Source: Puffinus mauretanicus (taxonomy: Eukaryota > Chordata > Aves > Procellariiformes > Procellariidae). From it: a DNA stretch of 64,000 nt. The position numbers were made by a program, and so were the translations under genes. Shown piece by piece: positions 1 through 11,705 of the stretch. Within the stretch, counting starts at the first letter, position 1. Each line of letters starts with the position of its first letter. The notes beneath the pieces are model-generated. The model searched no databases and had not been told where the DNA came from. It worked only from the letters and a program-made list of their open reading frames with translations. The stretch lies in contig JAJKFH010001548.1 in NCBI GenBank assembly GCA_023333565.1, positions 496,001-560,000 of the forward strand. The letters are read 5' to 3'.

Positions 1-3000
1 AGTGTAACTTCAGAGTTTTATTACATGGCCTTTTGCAGCCTGGCATGCAGCATTCAATTTGGAGCGGAGCGTCCTAGCTCTGTTGCATGCCGAGATCTGT
101 TGTCCAGATGAATTAATTCCAGATTATATGTGGGTGTGGACTTCAGCTGGGCAAAATTTGGATACCCTGGTTTAGTCATTATTCTCTGATGAATCTCTTG
201 GTGACAGTCTTTGCCCCTATTGTTCTGAGGTGAGCCCCATGGCAAGAAATGTGAAGGCAAGAAACAAAAGAATATAAAGAAAGGTTACGAAATCAAATTC
301 AGTAAGGCAGGGTTATTGTCCCTCCATTCTGCCTCTTCTGTCCTCCATTTGAGATTGGATTTTGCAGGAAAAAAACACCCGTAGGACAGAGCGAGCGAGT
401 TTGCGGGGCAGGTTCCGGCGGGGAGCCGGGGGCCGGCAGCCTGTCCCACCGCGTCTCCCCGGCCGAGCAGCACGCCGGGACTACCCGGCCCAAACTAAAC
501 CGCAGAGAAAGGGAGGAGGAAGTTATCATCAATTCTTAACATTTTATTTCTTTACTGGGTTAAACAAGGAGCGGAGAAAACCTCTGCCCCAAAATACAAC
601 AGAACTGAAAGCATTACAGGTACAGAGACTATTGAACACAGAGAGTAGTAGGATAATATTTTTAATACAACTGAATTATAGCATGGGTTTGTGTTTTTGT
701 TGGTTTTTTTCGTTTGTTTTCTGTCAAACCATTTTGGAAAATAAATGTAATAGGAACTAGTGCAAAAAAGTTCTAAACATGAAGCACAGTGTATAAAATG
801 GCATAAGAAAACTGTCCCCTCGAGGACACAGTCACTTTCTTATGACAGAGGGGAGAAAGAGAAACAGAAGGGGGGTGGGAACAGAGAGGGAGGGTCCGGG
901 AGGCAGAGGAAGAAAGCTGGAAAGAAAGAGAAACCGGGCAGGGGGATTAGAAAGAATATTTTGACTTCAGCAGTATGGTTTGTTTGTTTTCACCTCGCCA
1001 CCATGTACTGTAAAAGGACCTTTTTTTGTAGGTCTGAGCTCTGTAACCACCGACATTTCACAAGCACTTGAGAAGGGTTCGGTCACAAGCAGCCTGCTCA
1101 CACACAGGCAAAGCCATCCCGGGGGGGCTCCGGTCCCTGCCGAGGTCCCCCCGCGCCCCTCGCGCCTGCCGCGTGCCGGGACCCCCCCGGCCCGGCCCTC
1201 GCCGGCAGCGGAGGGGCAGGGAGACCTCGCCTCGGCTGCCAGAAGCGGCATCTCCCACGCTTGGAATGGAGCAGGGCAAGAGGGCAAGGACGCTTTCTTT
1301 GGGGCTCTCGCCAGTACTCCCCCTCGAAACGGTTCTCGCTGAACCGCCGCGTTTGCTTTTCTCGCTCTGCGGCATCCCCGCCGGACCAGCGCATTTAATT
1401 TCTTCCAAATCGAAACTCCCGTGAAGAAGGAGTACGTCTGGTTTTGAAGGCATCCCGTAACTGCGACGTCTGCATGCATTGGAGGCCAGAAGAAGCCGGA
1501 TTCATTTTGGGTTGGAAAAGAAAATAGAGCTTGGTTAGAGGGATGGCGGGGGGCACCCACCGCCGGCTGAGGACCTCGAGAAGAAGACACGCTTCCTGCC
1601 AGGCAGCCGCACCTCGGCAGCGAATTCCCGCGGGGAATTCCCAAGCGGCTCCCCAGGTGTGTTATCCTGGTCTGGAACCGTCCTGGTACGAAGGGCAGCT
1701 CTCCAACTTGCTTTCACCACGGAGCCGCTCAGCCTACTGCCCCCAAGAAATTGGCTGGATGCTATTTTAAGTAGAGCTGGTTGGAATTCCTTACAAATTG
1801 CTATTCTCTCCGAATCCACTGCCACCAGTTCCAACTGTGCGAGCAGAAAAAGTGTGATTGATTTTTTTCATTTTATTTTTTGAAAAGGAAAGGTTTTGTG
1901 GGAAAGGGCTGTTCTGGATACATTTCTCAATTTGAAAAAAATTGGTCATAATTATCAATATGGCTTGTTTTGACAAGTTTCAAAATAAAAAAAAATAACT
2001 GTCTGGCTTGAAATGTCTTTTTGTTTTGCAACTCAAGCACGTACCGTTCCCAGATACGTTTAAAAATGGTAAAACCAAACCCCAAATTTCATAAGCCAAA
2101 CCTAATTTTTTTTTTTTTTGAGTTTCAGTTTACAAGCAGCGAAGTTGTCGACTTCCTGGGCTGAAAAAGGATCATCATAAAACGCCAAGAAGACTGGAAA
2201 CCACTCCTGGCCTCGTTTCGAACAAAAGTGCGAGACGGGCAGCCCGAGAGGAAGCTGGAGCACCGGTGCTCAGTGACGCAGCCCAGCTCCTGCCCGCGAG
2301 CGCCCACTCCTGCGAGCAGGGGCTGAGCGCTTCAATAAAATCCCGACAACTTTTAAAAGGAATTTTTTTTTTTTTTTTACGATCCTTATTTGAAAATTAT
2401 TTACCCTTCGCGTACGGCCACAGCATTTCCTTTGCTCCCTTCATCCCAGAAGGGCAGAACTGCAGGTCCCTCTGGAAAGCGCCCCGGAGCAGCCGATGGC
2501 GGCGACGTCCCTCTCCCCCTCCCTGCAGCACTGGAAGCACTCGCCCAAAGAGAACACCCAAAAAGAGCTGCTGAAAAGCTTCACTCCTGAAATAAAACTA
2601 AATGATGCTTGGACCTGTGCAGCCCCCCCAGAGCTGCCGTGATCCAGGAGCCCTGAACAGGCTCCTCCTGGGGGGAGAAGGGGCGAGCACGGGGTTCCCT
2701 AATGTGGGAACCGCTGTCACCCCGCTGGGATGCCCGAGAGCCGACTTCGATGGGCTAAACTAGATCGTTACCAACGTCCTGCCTAAACAGCAGACACTGC
2801 CCTTCCTAACCTTTCAAGTATGATTTAAGAGACATTTATACCCCCGTGGACGGGAAGCCACAGGGCAGCTCAAAAACTCTATGAACAAAATTGTGCGCCA
2901 CATCGCGTAGATTTTAATAGGGATTTTCGCAGAACCTGAGTATGTTTCTGTCCTGATTTTGTCTCTACCAATTTCTACAGGCATTCCTTTCCGGGGTGGT

Positions 3001-6000
3001 AGCAAGGTATCATATTATAATTTATCACAAGCCTCTGCACGACTTTTTGAGGGCAGAGCCTTCAATCCCAAGGCTGAGCTCAAGGCAGTGCCCTCCCCGC
3101 AGGACGGGGGGACCCCGTCCCCGGCAGCGCAAACGGCCCCGCTCCGGGCTGTAAATCACCCACCTCCCCTGCCAACGCGGCGCGGGGAGACCTCGCCGGC
3201 CAGAAGGGACGGACAGAGCTCGGCAATGGGAGACTTCATCGCATCGTCGAGGAGGATCCTGCCCCCGCAGCAGCAGATATCAGGGATTTTCTTTTTTCTT
3301 TTTTTAAACGCGGGCGGAGGAACCGTCTCCCAGCATCGCCTGCAGTCCTGAGTGGCAGTGAATGAACTGCCCTGACATCTCCTATTGAAGCAAAGCAAAA
3401 TGTGTTGAACAAAAACCATTTCAAGATGTTTTCTGAGTGTTGCCAAGTTACTCAACATGTTCTGCTTTAGTTGTCAGATGCTTTCAAAGCGATTTCCCTA
3501 ACTCAGAGCACGAATGGTGAGGGCTCTCCCTGGGAATCTTTTGCCTGGGGCTACCATGGATCTGTATTTTCATAAGAAAAAGGCTCAACTAATGATTAAT
3601 CTTCACCAGAGGAAGCAGGGCCTTTCTTTGGGATTTTTCTTCAGTTATTTTTAATTAATTTGTACAACTGGCAGTTACATTAAAGTGCAAAACCCAGGAC
3701 TAACGCTCCAGCCGGGCAGGACCCGGCTACCTTTCCTCCCGCAGCCCCGTCCGCTCCCCTGCCCGCTCCTGCACCCGGACCCCGCGGGGACAGCGTCACC
3801 CCCCGGCTGCCCCGCGCCTCGCGGAGAGGAGGCCTCTTGCCAGGGGGGGCAGGGAGGAATCGCTGCTTTCCGATGGGCATTTTTCTCCGAGCAGAGAGAA
3901 GTTTATCCACCGAAGGAAAGGTTGGGTTTTACGTATTAATGCCAATGCATGGCACCTTTGGGGAGAAGAAATAAGATCACTGAATGAAAAGGAGAAAGCA
4001 CCTTGGTTTTCAGTTCCCGGTAGGATAAATCCTGGCGTTTTCCAAGGTCCCAGGTGGCTGCAGGAGCGCGGCTCTGCAAAGGGCTCCTGGTGCCAGGGCT
4101 GCGCTGGGCACAGGAGGGGCTCGGGCTGAGGCGTACCTGCACGCACGGGGCAGAGAAACCCCTTCCCTCCTTATCGCGGGCACGTTCACTCCATGTTTTA
4201 ATAAAAATAATGTCAGTGGCATTAACTGAGACAACGTTAACGTCTCCTTTCTGGACTTCTCTCTTGTATAGCAAAGATAAAGCTAACATGGATGGAGGAT
4301 TATTAAGGTTGTAATGTCAGACCAAAGAGAAGATTTTTATCCGACGGCCTTATAATGATGGACTGCGACATACACCGCTTCCAGCTGCTCCGTCCTGTTC
4401 TGTGAACAGCCTCGTCTGGATTCATTTAACGAGATTGGCAAAGTGTTGAATACAGCATATGGTGCCCTAAAACCACAGAACTTATTGACAGCAGCCCAGA
4501 CTCGCTAAATAAAAGAACTCCTTCCAAAAGCCTTGGTCTGTGAAGACTCAGCACTTTCCTTCCAGTCACACTAGGTAAAATCCCAGCCCTGCGCCTGCCA
4601 GCGCGGCTCCGCACCCCGCGCGCTCCCCCTGCCCGCGGAGCCGGCAGCCTCCCTGCCGACCCGGCACGTTATCCTCACGTGAACACCTCCTGGGAAGCCG
4701 CAGCTTGGAAAACGTGCGGATCTCCTCCGGCTACAGCACAACGGCCCTGCAGAGCCTCCTCGCTCCCCGGCTGATGAGGCTGGTGCAACTGCACCTCCTC
4801 GGCAATCACACAAAAACCCCGTTTTTGAAGTGGCTCGGCTTTCAGACCGGTCACTGGGATGTAGCCTGGGCTCCCTGCCTCCCGAGATGAACCTCATCAG
4901 CTGACGGTATGGAAGGTGAAGACATTTGTCAGAGCTCCCAGGTCATCCCAGCAAAACCCTGCCGGCCTCCCCTAGTCCCCGAAGATAACTCGGGCTATTT
5001 GACCTCGCTCCCGCAGCTCCGTGGAAATCCCCCATCACAAAACCTCCGCGCTGGGTGCCAGAAAACCGCCCGAGCCTGGACTGACACCACGGCACCGCTC
5101 CACCGCTCTGCTCGCCGGCGGAGCAGAGGAGCTTCAAGGCGGGCTGACGGGCACCCTCCCCTCCCGAACGGTACCCGCGCTGGACTCGCACGCACGCAGG
5201 CGGGGCAGAGGCGCGAGCCCGCACCACCACACCAGCGCGCAGGCTCGGGCGCTGCTCAGCGTCTCACCAGCAGACAATGAATAGGGCCAGTGACTCAGGG
5301 CCACTTGCTGACGCACCACACTGGGCTATTCTTCTCTCTCTAGATGAGTCGTTCAAAGATTGGATGCAGCCTATCTCAGAGAGGCGCCTGGAATTAGCTT
5401 AACTCTTGGCAGTACATGAAAAATCTAATTTCCTTAAGAAGGAACTGGATGCGGCTGTCTCGAGGCAGGCACAGGGCTGTGCTCCCTCCCCCGGGCTGGC
5501 TGAACGCTTCTCCGAGTCATCAAAGCGGCTACACCACTCATTTCTTAGCAGCAGAGCGAACGGAGGAGCCGGATCCCTATTTGCTGAACTGTTGCGCGTC
5601 CAAGTTCTCAGACTGATGTAAACTAGACTGAAAATAGACGGATGCTGTGAGGAACAGTCAAATGAGAACGGTCCTACCTTTTCTGGGTAGCAACAGCAAG
5701 GAAATCTGCTGGAGAAACACTGCACCTTCCCTGAGCACCCTCCTAGCCCAGCAACCACGGGCTCACAGGCTTTGTATCTGCAGGACTTTGGTAACAGGCA
5801 ACTGGTAACGTGTAAACATCACCCCAAAACTCTGAGATTCAAGTCAAAGCAGAAATCAAACATTCAGCTGCTTCTCAGAGCCTCTTTGGTCTGGAAATGG
5901 GCTGGAAACATCAGGAAACCTGTCCTTCCCACGAGCTGCCTGGTACTTCCTTCTTCCAGCCGGGTAGGAAGTAGCTTTGCTCATGGGGCTCTGCTCCGTT

Positions 6001-6629
6001 TTGCTTCACCTCAACAGACCACAAAACTCTTACAGTCCTCAACTCTGCGACTTCTTGGACCCTCGCAGGGATCTGGGATCGGTTTGAGATGCAGCAGGAC
6101 ATTCCTCCTGCTCCGTCCCCCCCTCCCAGCAGGGCTGCAGCGATCCACCCCGCATCTGCTGTAGGCTCCCCGGCAAGAGGCAGCCTAGAAACAGAGGGAC
6201 CGGCACACGTCCTCTGCGGGCAACCAGCAGGTTCGCAGCCGTAGCGTGACCAGGACGCTTCGCAGCTGACTCGTGCTAAAACGCACCCTCCTCCTTCCCC
6301 TCGCCCACACCCAGAACGAACTTCCTTGTCTCCGGTGCCTGGCCCGGAGGCGCAGCGCCGTCCCCCACGCACCACCTCGCAGTATTCATGCTGGGAACAG
6401 TTCCTGGTGGGTGGGTGGAGAATTTGGGAGTTTCCTAGGAAAGCGGGACCTGATGTCTGTTGGGGGCTGAATCCCTGGATACACTGAGCTCAGGCTAAAA
6501 AAAACCCAAGTGAGCCAAATGAGGCTGCACCAGCCAGCACCTTGCCCGGCTGAGTTCAGCTGTCCCAGCTGGGCTCCTAGAAATCTTCTGATCTGGGGGG
6601 CATCCGTGGATAGCAAGTATTCACAAGAA
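1..6629. other. 3' flank of NALF2, no supported gene
   Basis: AT-rich stretches alternate with CpG-rich patches such as 1120-1250 and 3690-3850. There are short T or A runs near 2107-2120 and 2361-2378. The open frames here are all short, at most about 225 codons, and show no family resemblance. In human the next gene downstream of NALF2 is EDA, but nothing resembling EDA exon 1 is visible, so EDA should lie beyond base 1. Confidence 0.6.
17..22 (-). terminator. candidate minus-strand poly(A) signal at left edge
   Basis: The minus strand reads GTAATAAAACT close to the window edge and is preceded by about 250 bp of balanced, non-repetitive sequence resembling a 3' UTR. It could end a long NALF2 isoform or an unrelated transcript. 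The downstream element is cut off by the window. Confidence 0.2.
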
Positions 6630-7724
6630 CTCTCTTCCCCAGCTGGGCTTTATTAGCGCCTCTTCTTTGTGTGGGAGACTCTCCCTACAAGCCAGATTTC
6701 TCCAGCCCTTTTGCCCAGTCCTTCTGCCATCCCGTCGATGATTTGTAGCTGGGAAGCGTGGAAGGATGCCTTCTGACGCCCTGCATCCAATTGTTACCAT
6801 GCGCGATCCCACTCCTCGCTTAGCCTGTGCACTGCTGGAGTCACATCTCCCTAACTCCTCTCGGAGACCAGCCACTCCGGTCAAGAAAGAGAGCAAAAAA
6901 GGTTAAACCAAATCATCAGGATGCTTGGCAAAGTGGGATGTGGGAATGCTGGGGATGTCCCGCCTGCTCCGTGCCACTTCCCTCCCCCTCCACCTCCTTG
7001 CACAGAGGAGCAGGCGAGGCAAGGCTGGAGGAGCAGGTCGGGGACGTAATGAGATGAACCCCGAGTTGTACCACAGTGTAGCATAATAGCGTCCCACTCC
7101 TGTCCCCCAAATCCCAGCAGCGAGGGCAATGCCACGCTGAGGACGCTGCACCCCACGAGGATGGTTCTGCCTTGAGCTGGTGGGTTTTTCCCCTGGGACA
7201 GGAGGGGGGGGAAGGCTGTGCCAAGAAGTGCTGCCTCCCTGCCCGCCTGGCCCTGCGGGATTTACAGACCGAGGAGGAAAAGAAAGGGGGGCTGGGCTGA
7301 CTGTCAAACCCCTGGCATGTCGCAGGCGGGTAGGGTGCGGGCGCCCAAGGCACTCGCGGCAGGCGGCCGGGAGATGCGCGGCAGTCCCGGGGGGACACCC
7401 CTTCTGAAGGGACCCCCTCCTCTCCGCTCCCCCCGTCCCTGTGCCGTACCTTCCTGCGCCGGCGTCTCGGTGAGGCCGGGCACGCCACGCTGCCCGGCTG
7501 CTACTGACCGAACCCTTCTCAAAGCCGAGTCCCGCAGCCCTGTGCGCATTAGAGACTCTTCATCACGGGGATGCCCCGCGGCGAGCAGCTCTTGGGGGTA
7601 TGTGCGGGGGTGTGTGTGTGTGCGTCACCCCCAATCCCGTGCCTCCCATTGGAGGAATAGCATGTGCCCCCCTTAGTGGAAAAAGATCTGGCGTTCTTCT
7701 TGGAGGTCGGCTTTCCCCTCCGCA
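6630..7724 (-). other. NALF2: probable NALF2 3' UTR
   Basis: This stretch directly follows the NALF2 stop codon. The nearest minus-strand AATAAA is at 6654-6649, which would give a 3' UTR of about 1.1 kb. The sequence downstream of it is only weakly GU-rich, so cleavage there is unproven. A second minus-strand AATAAA at 22-17 could mark a longer isoform or another transcript. The open frames here are in GC-rich DNA and look like chance. Confidence 0.4.
6649..6654 (-). terminator. NALF2: candidate poly(A) signal AATAAA for NALF2
   Basis: The plus strand reads TTTATT, so the minus strand carries a canonical AATAAA about 1.07 kb past the stop. It is the first canonical hexamer I noticed downstream of the gene. 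Without transcript data it remains a candidate. Confidence 0.35.
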
Positions 7725-8137
7725 TCACTCGTCCCGTGCCACGCTCTCCTCCAGGGCGGGCAGGGCCTCCAGGCTGAGCCCTCCGCCGGCCGCCCCGCTG
7801 CCGCCGTGCACGCTCGAGAAGGACACCATGGTGTGGAGAAGCATCAGGACCAGCACGCACAGTCTGATCCTGCTGCTGCCGAGGCGAGACCCTGCGGAGA
7901 CCGGCAGCAAGGATGGGGAGTGGGGCTGGTGGTACTGGTGGTGGTGGTGGTGGTAGAGGTGGTAGTGGTTCTGCTGCTGGTGATGGAGGTGGGGGTCGTG
8001 GCGGTGGAAATGGAGTGACTCTGAGGCTGTGGATTTGGGGGATGTGTTGTCGTTGCTGTCTGGGGGGTGGTCGCAGGAGTCCCATTGCACCTCGCAGCAC
8101 TTGGCCTCCTCGTCAGGCAGCTGGTTCTCCAGCAGCC
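7725..8137 (-). CDS. NALF2: NALF2 coding exon 3: His-rich segment, hydrophobic C-terminus and stop
   Basis: This exon encodes the rest of codon 315 through residue 451 and a TGA stop at 7727-7725. The acceptor is cccgcag|GG. The KCCEVQWDSC motif (about 327-336) closes the cysteine-rich region. Residues about 357-387 are rich in histidine, with five consecutive His at 377-381 and many His-Tyr or His-Gln pairs. Part of this is encoded by a GGT/TGG run on the plus strand near 7936-7953. The segment SRIRLCVLVLMLLHT (about 403-417) is a conserved hydrophobic helix near the C-terminus. The chain ends LEALPALEESVARDE, very like human FAM155B. The assembled protein is 451 residues, slightly shorter than the roughly 470 I recall for human. 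No frameshift or internal stop is seen. Confidence 0.95.
7936..7956. repeat. NALF2: TGG/CCA run coding for histidine in NALF2 exon 3
   Basis: A short trinucleotide run on the plus strand reads as CAC/CAT His codons on the coding strand. It contributes the longest His run (residues about 377-381). Related interrupted units flank it up to about 8005. Confidence 0.8.
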
Positions 8138-8890
<753 letters not shown>

Positions 8891-11254
8891 CTAGGGGAAG
8901 CCACCGAGAGGGAGATGTCACGGGGTGAAAGGGGAAGGGAGACCTCCTCTTAGCTCACACGAGAAATGGGGGTCAGTACATCGGGGCTTACCGAACTCAC
9001 CCATCAATTGAAATAAACCGCTGAAGTGCTGGGACTGTGGAACTCATCTAACAAACTAAATCCACCACAAAAATAAAGCTAATTAACCACCCGGACTAAC
9101 GTCCCCTATAGACAGGCACTGCAACAGACTGTGGTGACTGCCAAGACCGGTGGCCCGAGAGCTTGGTCCATCATGCAAAAAATTCAAGCACCGCTTGTCG
9201 CCCGTCCCAGAGCATCTTCCTCCTCCCCGAGACACCCCGCCGCTCCCCCGGGGCAGGTAGGGATTTACGCCTCCTCTAAAGCACTTTGGTCCCCATCAGC
9301 TCTGAACATGGGACATGGGACAGCAAAACAGACGGTGGGCTGATCTTTATTGGAAATTTCCAGAGGTCTCTGCCTGCGGAATAGCTGCTGGCCAGACGCA
9401 GGCGGGCACCGCTGGGATGCCGCGCACGCAGCCGCTGCAGCCTCAGGCTCGTCCCTCTCTGCCACCAAGTAACACCCCCCTCACCTTGCCCACCCATCCT
9501 CCTGGTTCTGGGGGAGATTCCCAGTTCACAGAAATCGGGCACTTTTCGCTGTGCCGTTTCTTTTGGCTCAAACGGGCAGACCTTGGGGGGAGCACGTTCA
9601 TTTTACAGGCGTATTTTGACACTCGAACGGACCAAGCAGCAGTACAGGTGCCCCTGTGCGCTCCGCTCCACTTTCCACTTAGGTTAAAGCTGTGCTTGGC
9701 AGCATTTCCAGAAGCAAAAGCAACCCGGGGGTTCACCTGTGACTGCAGATGCAAGGCTGTGCCACAACCCCTGCCTCTCCAGCCTGTCCGGTCCCCGGTC
9801 CCCCTCCCTCGGGTCCACCGCCACTGCCGCAGCCGCTCGCGAGCAGCGGAGAGAAAGCGGCTTTCATCTCCAGCTGACCGAGACGACCTTCCCCAGCAAA
9901 ACCAGCTCTTCCCTTCCACCCTCCGTGCGTTCGTGCCCATCGCAGCCGGCCGGGCACAGCCCAGATGACTTCGGTTAAGACCGTATCTCCCGCATCCCCC
10001 TTTATCTCCCGAGCATCAGGCATGGGTGGAAATTGTTTGTCTTCGCTCGCTGTAAAAGGGAGGGAGATGTCGTGTTTCTCATGGTCAGCCGTCATTCCTG
10101 AGGCTGCAAGAAACCCATGACACGGCTGGGAAGAGCAGCACCCTCCGTGGCGCTTCCAGCTCATCTATGAATATATCTAGGCACTAGCGACAGAGTTAAG
10201 GTCATGTTCATGACCACATCCAACTTCCTTTGAAACCAACTAGAAAGGACTCCCCGTGATTCAAAGGGAATGAATTTCCCTCCTCGGCGTGCTTGGAGAA
10301 ACCCCATGCTCCTTCTTCCAGCTGCATTTTTATTTTCTGGAGGCTTTAAAAACATCACTTCTTTGTTTCCCCATGTTTCCATAGATCCTTATCATCGTTT
10401 CTTTGGACCATGGTAGTGTCTCAGGATTAAAGCTGGTTGGGAAATTCTTGGCAAGTTATTTTAGTTTCTTTTTTTTTTTTTTCCTGGAAAATGCCAAATC
10501 ATGAAAACCAGAATTTTCATGGAAGCATGTTAGTTTTGGTGAAACTTTCATCACAAAAAGTTTAATCGGGACCAGGACACAATATATGGAGCAGGCCTTT
10601 CAGAGCAGTCAATAGCCCTGGGGTCAGGGCTTTCAGCTGGGATGTGGGGAAAGTCAGTCCTGCTTTTTCTCCCTGGCCGATTGGACGTTAATTACTTAGA
10701 CAAAGTGGGACGGCTCCAGAGAGGGGACTGACTGCAATCAGAGCGTGAGGACACAACCGGGAGGGAGAGCTTCGAGGTCTGCACCTGCATCTGCCTGAGC
10801 CGATTCCCCCGAGGCCGAGGAGGAGGAGGAGGGGAGACAGGCAGGGCCAGCACAGCCCGTGCTCCAGAGATGCCACAACCCCAGCCGCAACGCGTGTCCT
10901 CCCTCGGGGACAGTGTCGGGAGCGGGGGACGGTGGGACAGTGAGGAGGACACAGAAGGACCCCTCGGTGGGGTGGCACATGACGCTCCACAAGCACGGTG
11001 AGCTCTTCTCCTTCGGGAAAGCATCTAGCATTGCTCTCCATGGGACGTAAAGGAGGGTTAGACACCTCAGCGGACAGTGACGCCTTACGATAGATGGGAT
11101 GGAGAACCAGAAGGTATAAAACGGGCTTCAAGCCATCCACTGACCGCCCAGGACTTAGCCATCCTTACTTTGGTCTGAGGACTTGGCAATCCCTGCCTCC
11201 ACACGACACCCTTATTTACGCACGACTACAGACACACGTGTAACCTGGAGCAAA

Positions 11255-11292
11255 ACGGAGCGGTCCCTGCCTCAAAGAGCTTGCAGCTGCCA
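11255..11292 (+). mobile_element. short fragment of the same old SINE-like family
   Basis: The string cggtccctgcctcaaagagcttgcagc matches the family block usually read as cagtccctgccccaaagagc. Only about 35 bp is recognisable. Confidence 0.3.
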
Positions 11293-11382
11293 CGACAGGC
11301 TACGCGACAGCCTGGAACGGGGGGACGTCTGACGGCCCCAGCATGGTGACCGAGACACGCAGCCCTGGGAGAGCAGCGGCCC

Positions 11383-11431
11383 CAGGCAGGGGCACCCCAC
11401 AGGCAGGGGCACCCCGCAGGCAGGGGCACCG
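11383..11431. repeat. 17-bp tandem repeat, three copies
   Basis: The unit caggcaggggcacccca occurs three times head to tail, the last copy diverging at its end. It lies in NALF2 intron 1. Confidence 0.85.
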
Positions 11432-11579
11432 GCTGAAGGCGATGCCTTCCCCTTCTCCCTGTCAGAGGGCACAGGCAGCCCACCGCAGCCCACCGGGCCG
11501 GGCAGGCAGCGGGCACACACCCAGACCTGCCCCCAGCAAGCGCTCCCGTGGAAATGGCTATGAAACATGTTTTCAGAAG

Positions 11580-11705
11580 AGTTTTTAGGTCGATTGGAGA
11601 TTTAAGGCATTCGGAAGGGGTGAATTTCCTTAATTTCAATCTTCTAAAAACCAGTTATTAATTAGTATTAATTATCTGAGTTAGTTATTTGGGCTGCCTT
11701 TATAG
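11580..11705. promoter_or_regulatory. AT-rich island with clustered TAAT sites
   Basis: Within intron 1 the stretch around 11654-11690 packs several TAAT/ATTA cores (ttattaattagtattaatta, then agttagttattt). This is a typical look of homeodomain-bound enhancers. There is no direct evidence of conservation or activity. Confidence 0.25.

Noticed and set aside
2690..2790. Possible CR1 3' fragment (gatgggctaaactagatcgt)
   Set aside because: Only a few words resemble the CR1 tail, with no ORF2 or octamer end, so it is too weak to call.
1..6629. EDA exon expected next to NALF2 by human gene order
   Set aside because: No frame resembles the EDA N-terminus or its collagen or TNF domains. The gene should lie outside the window.
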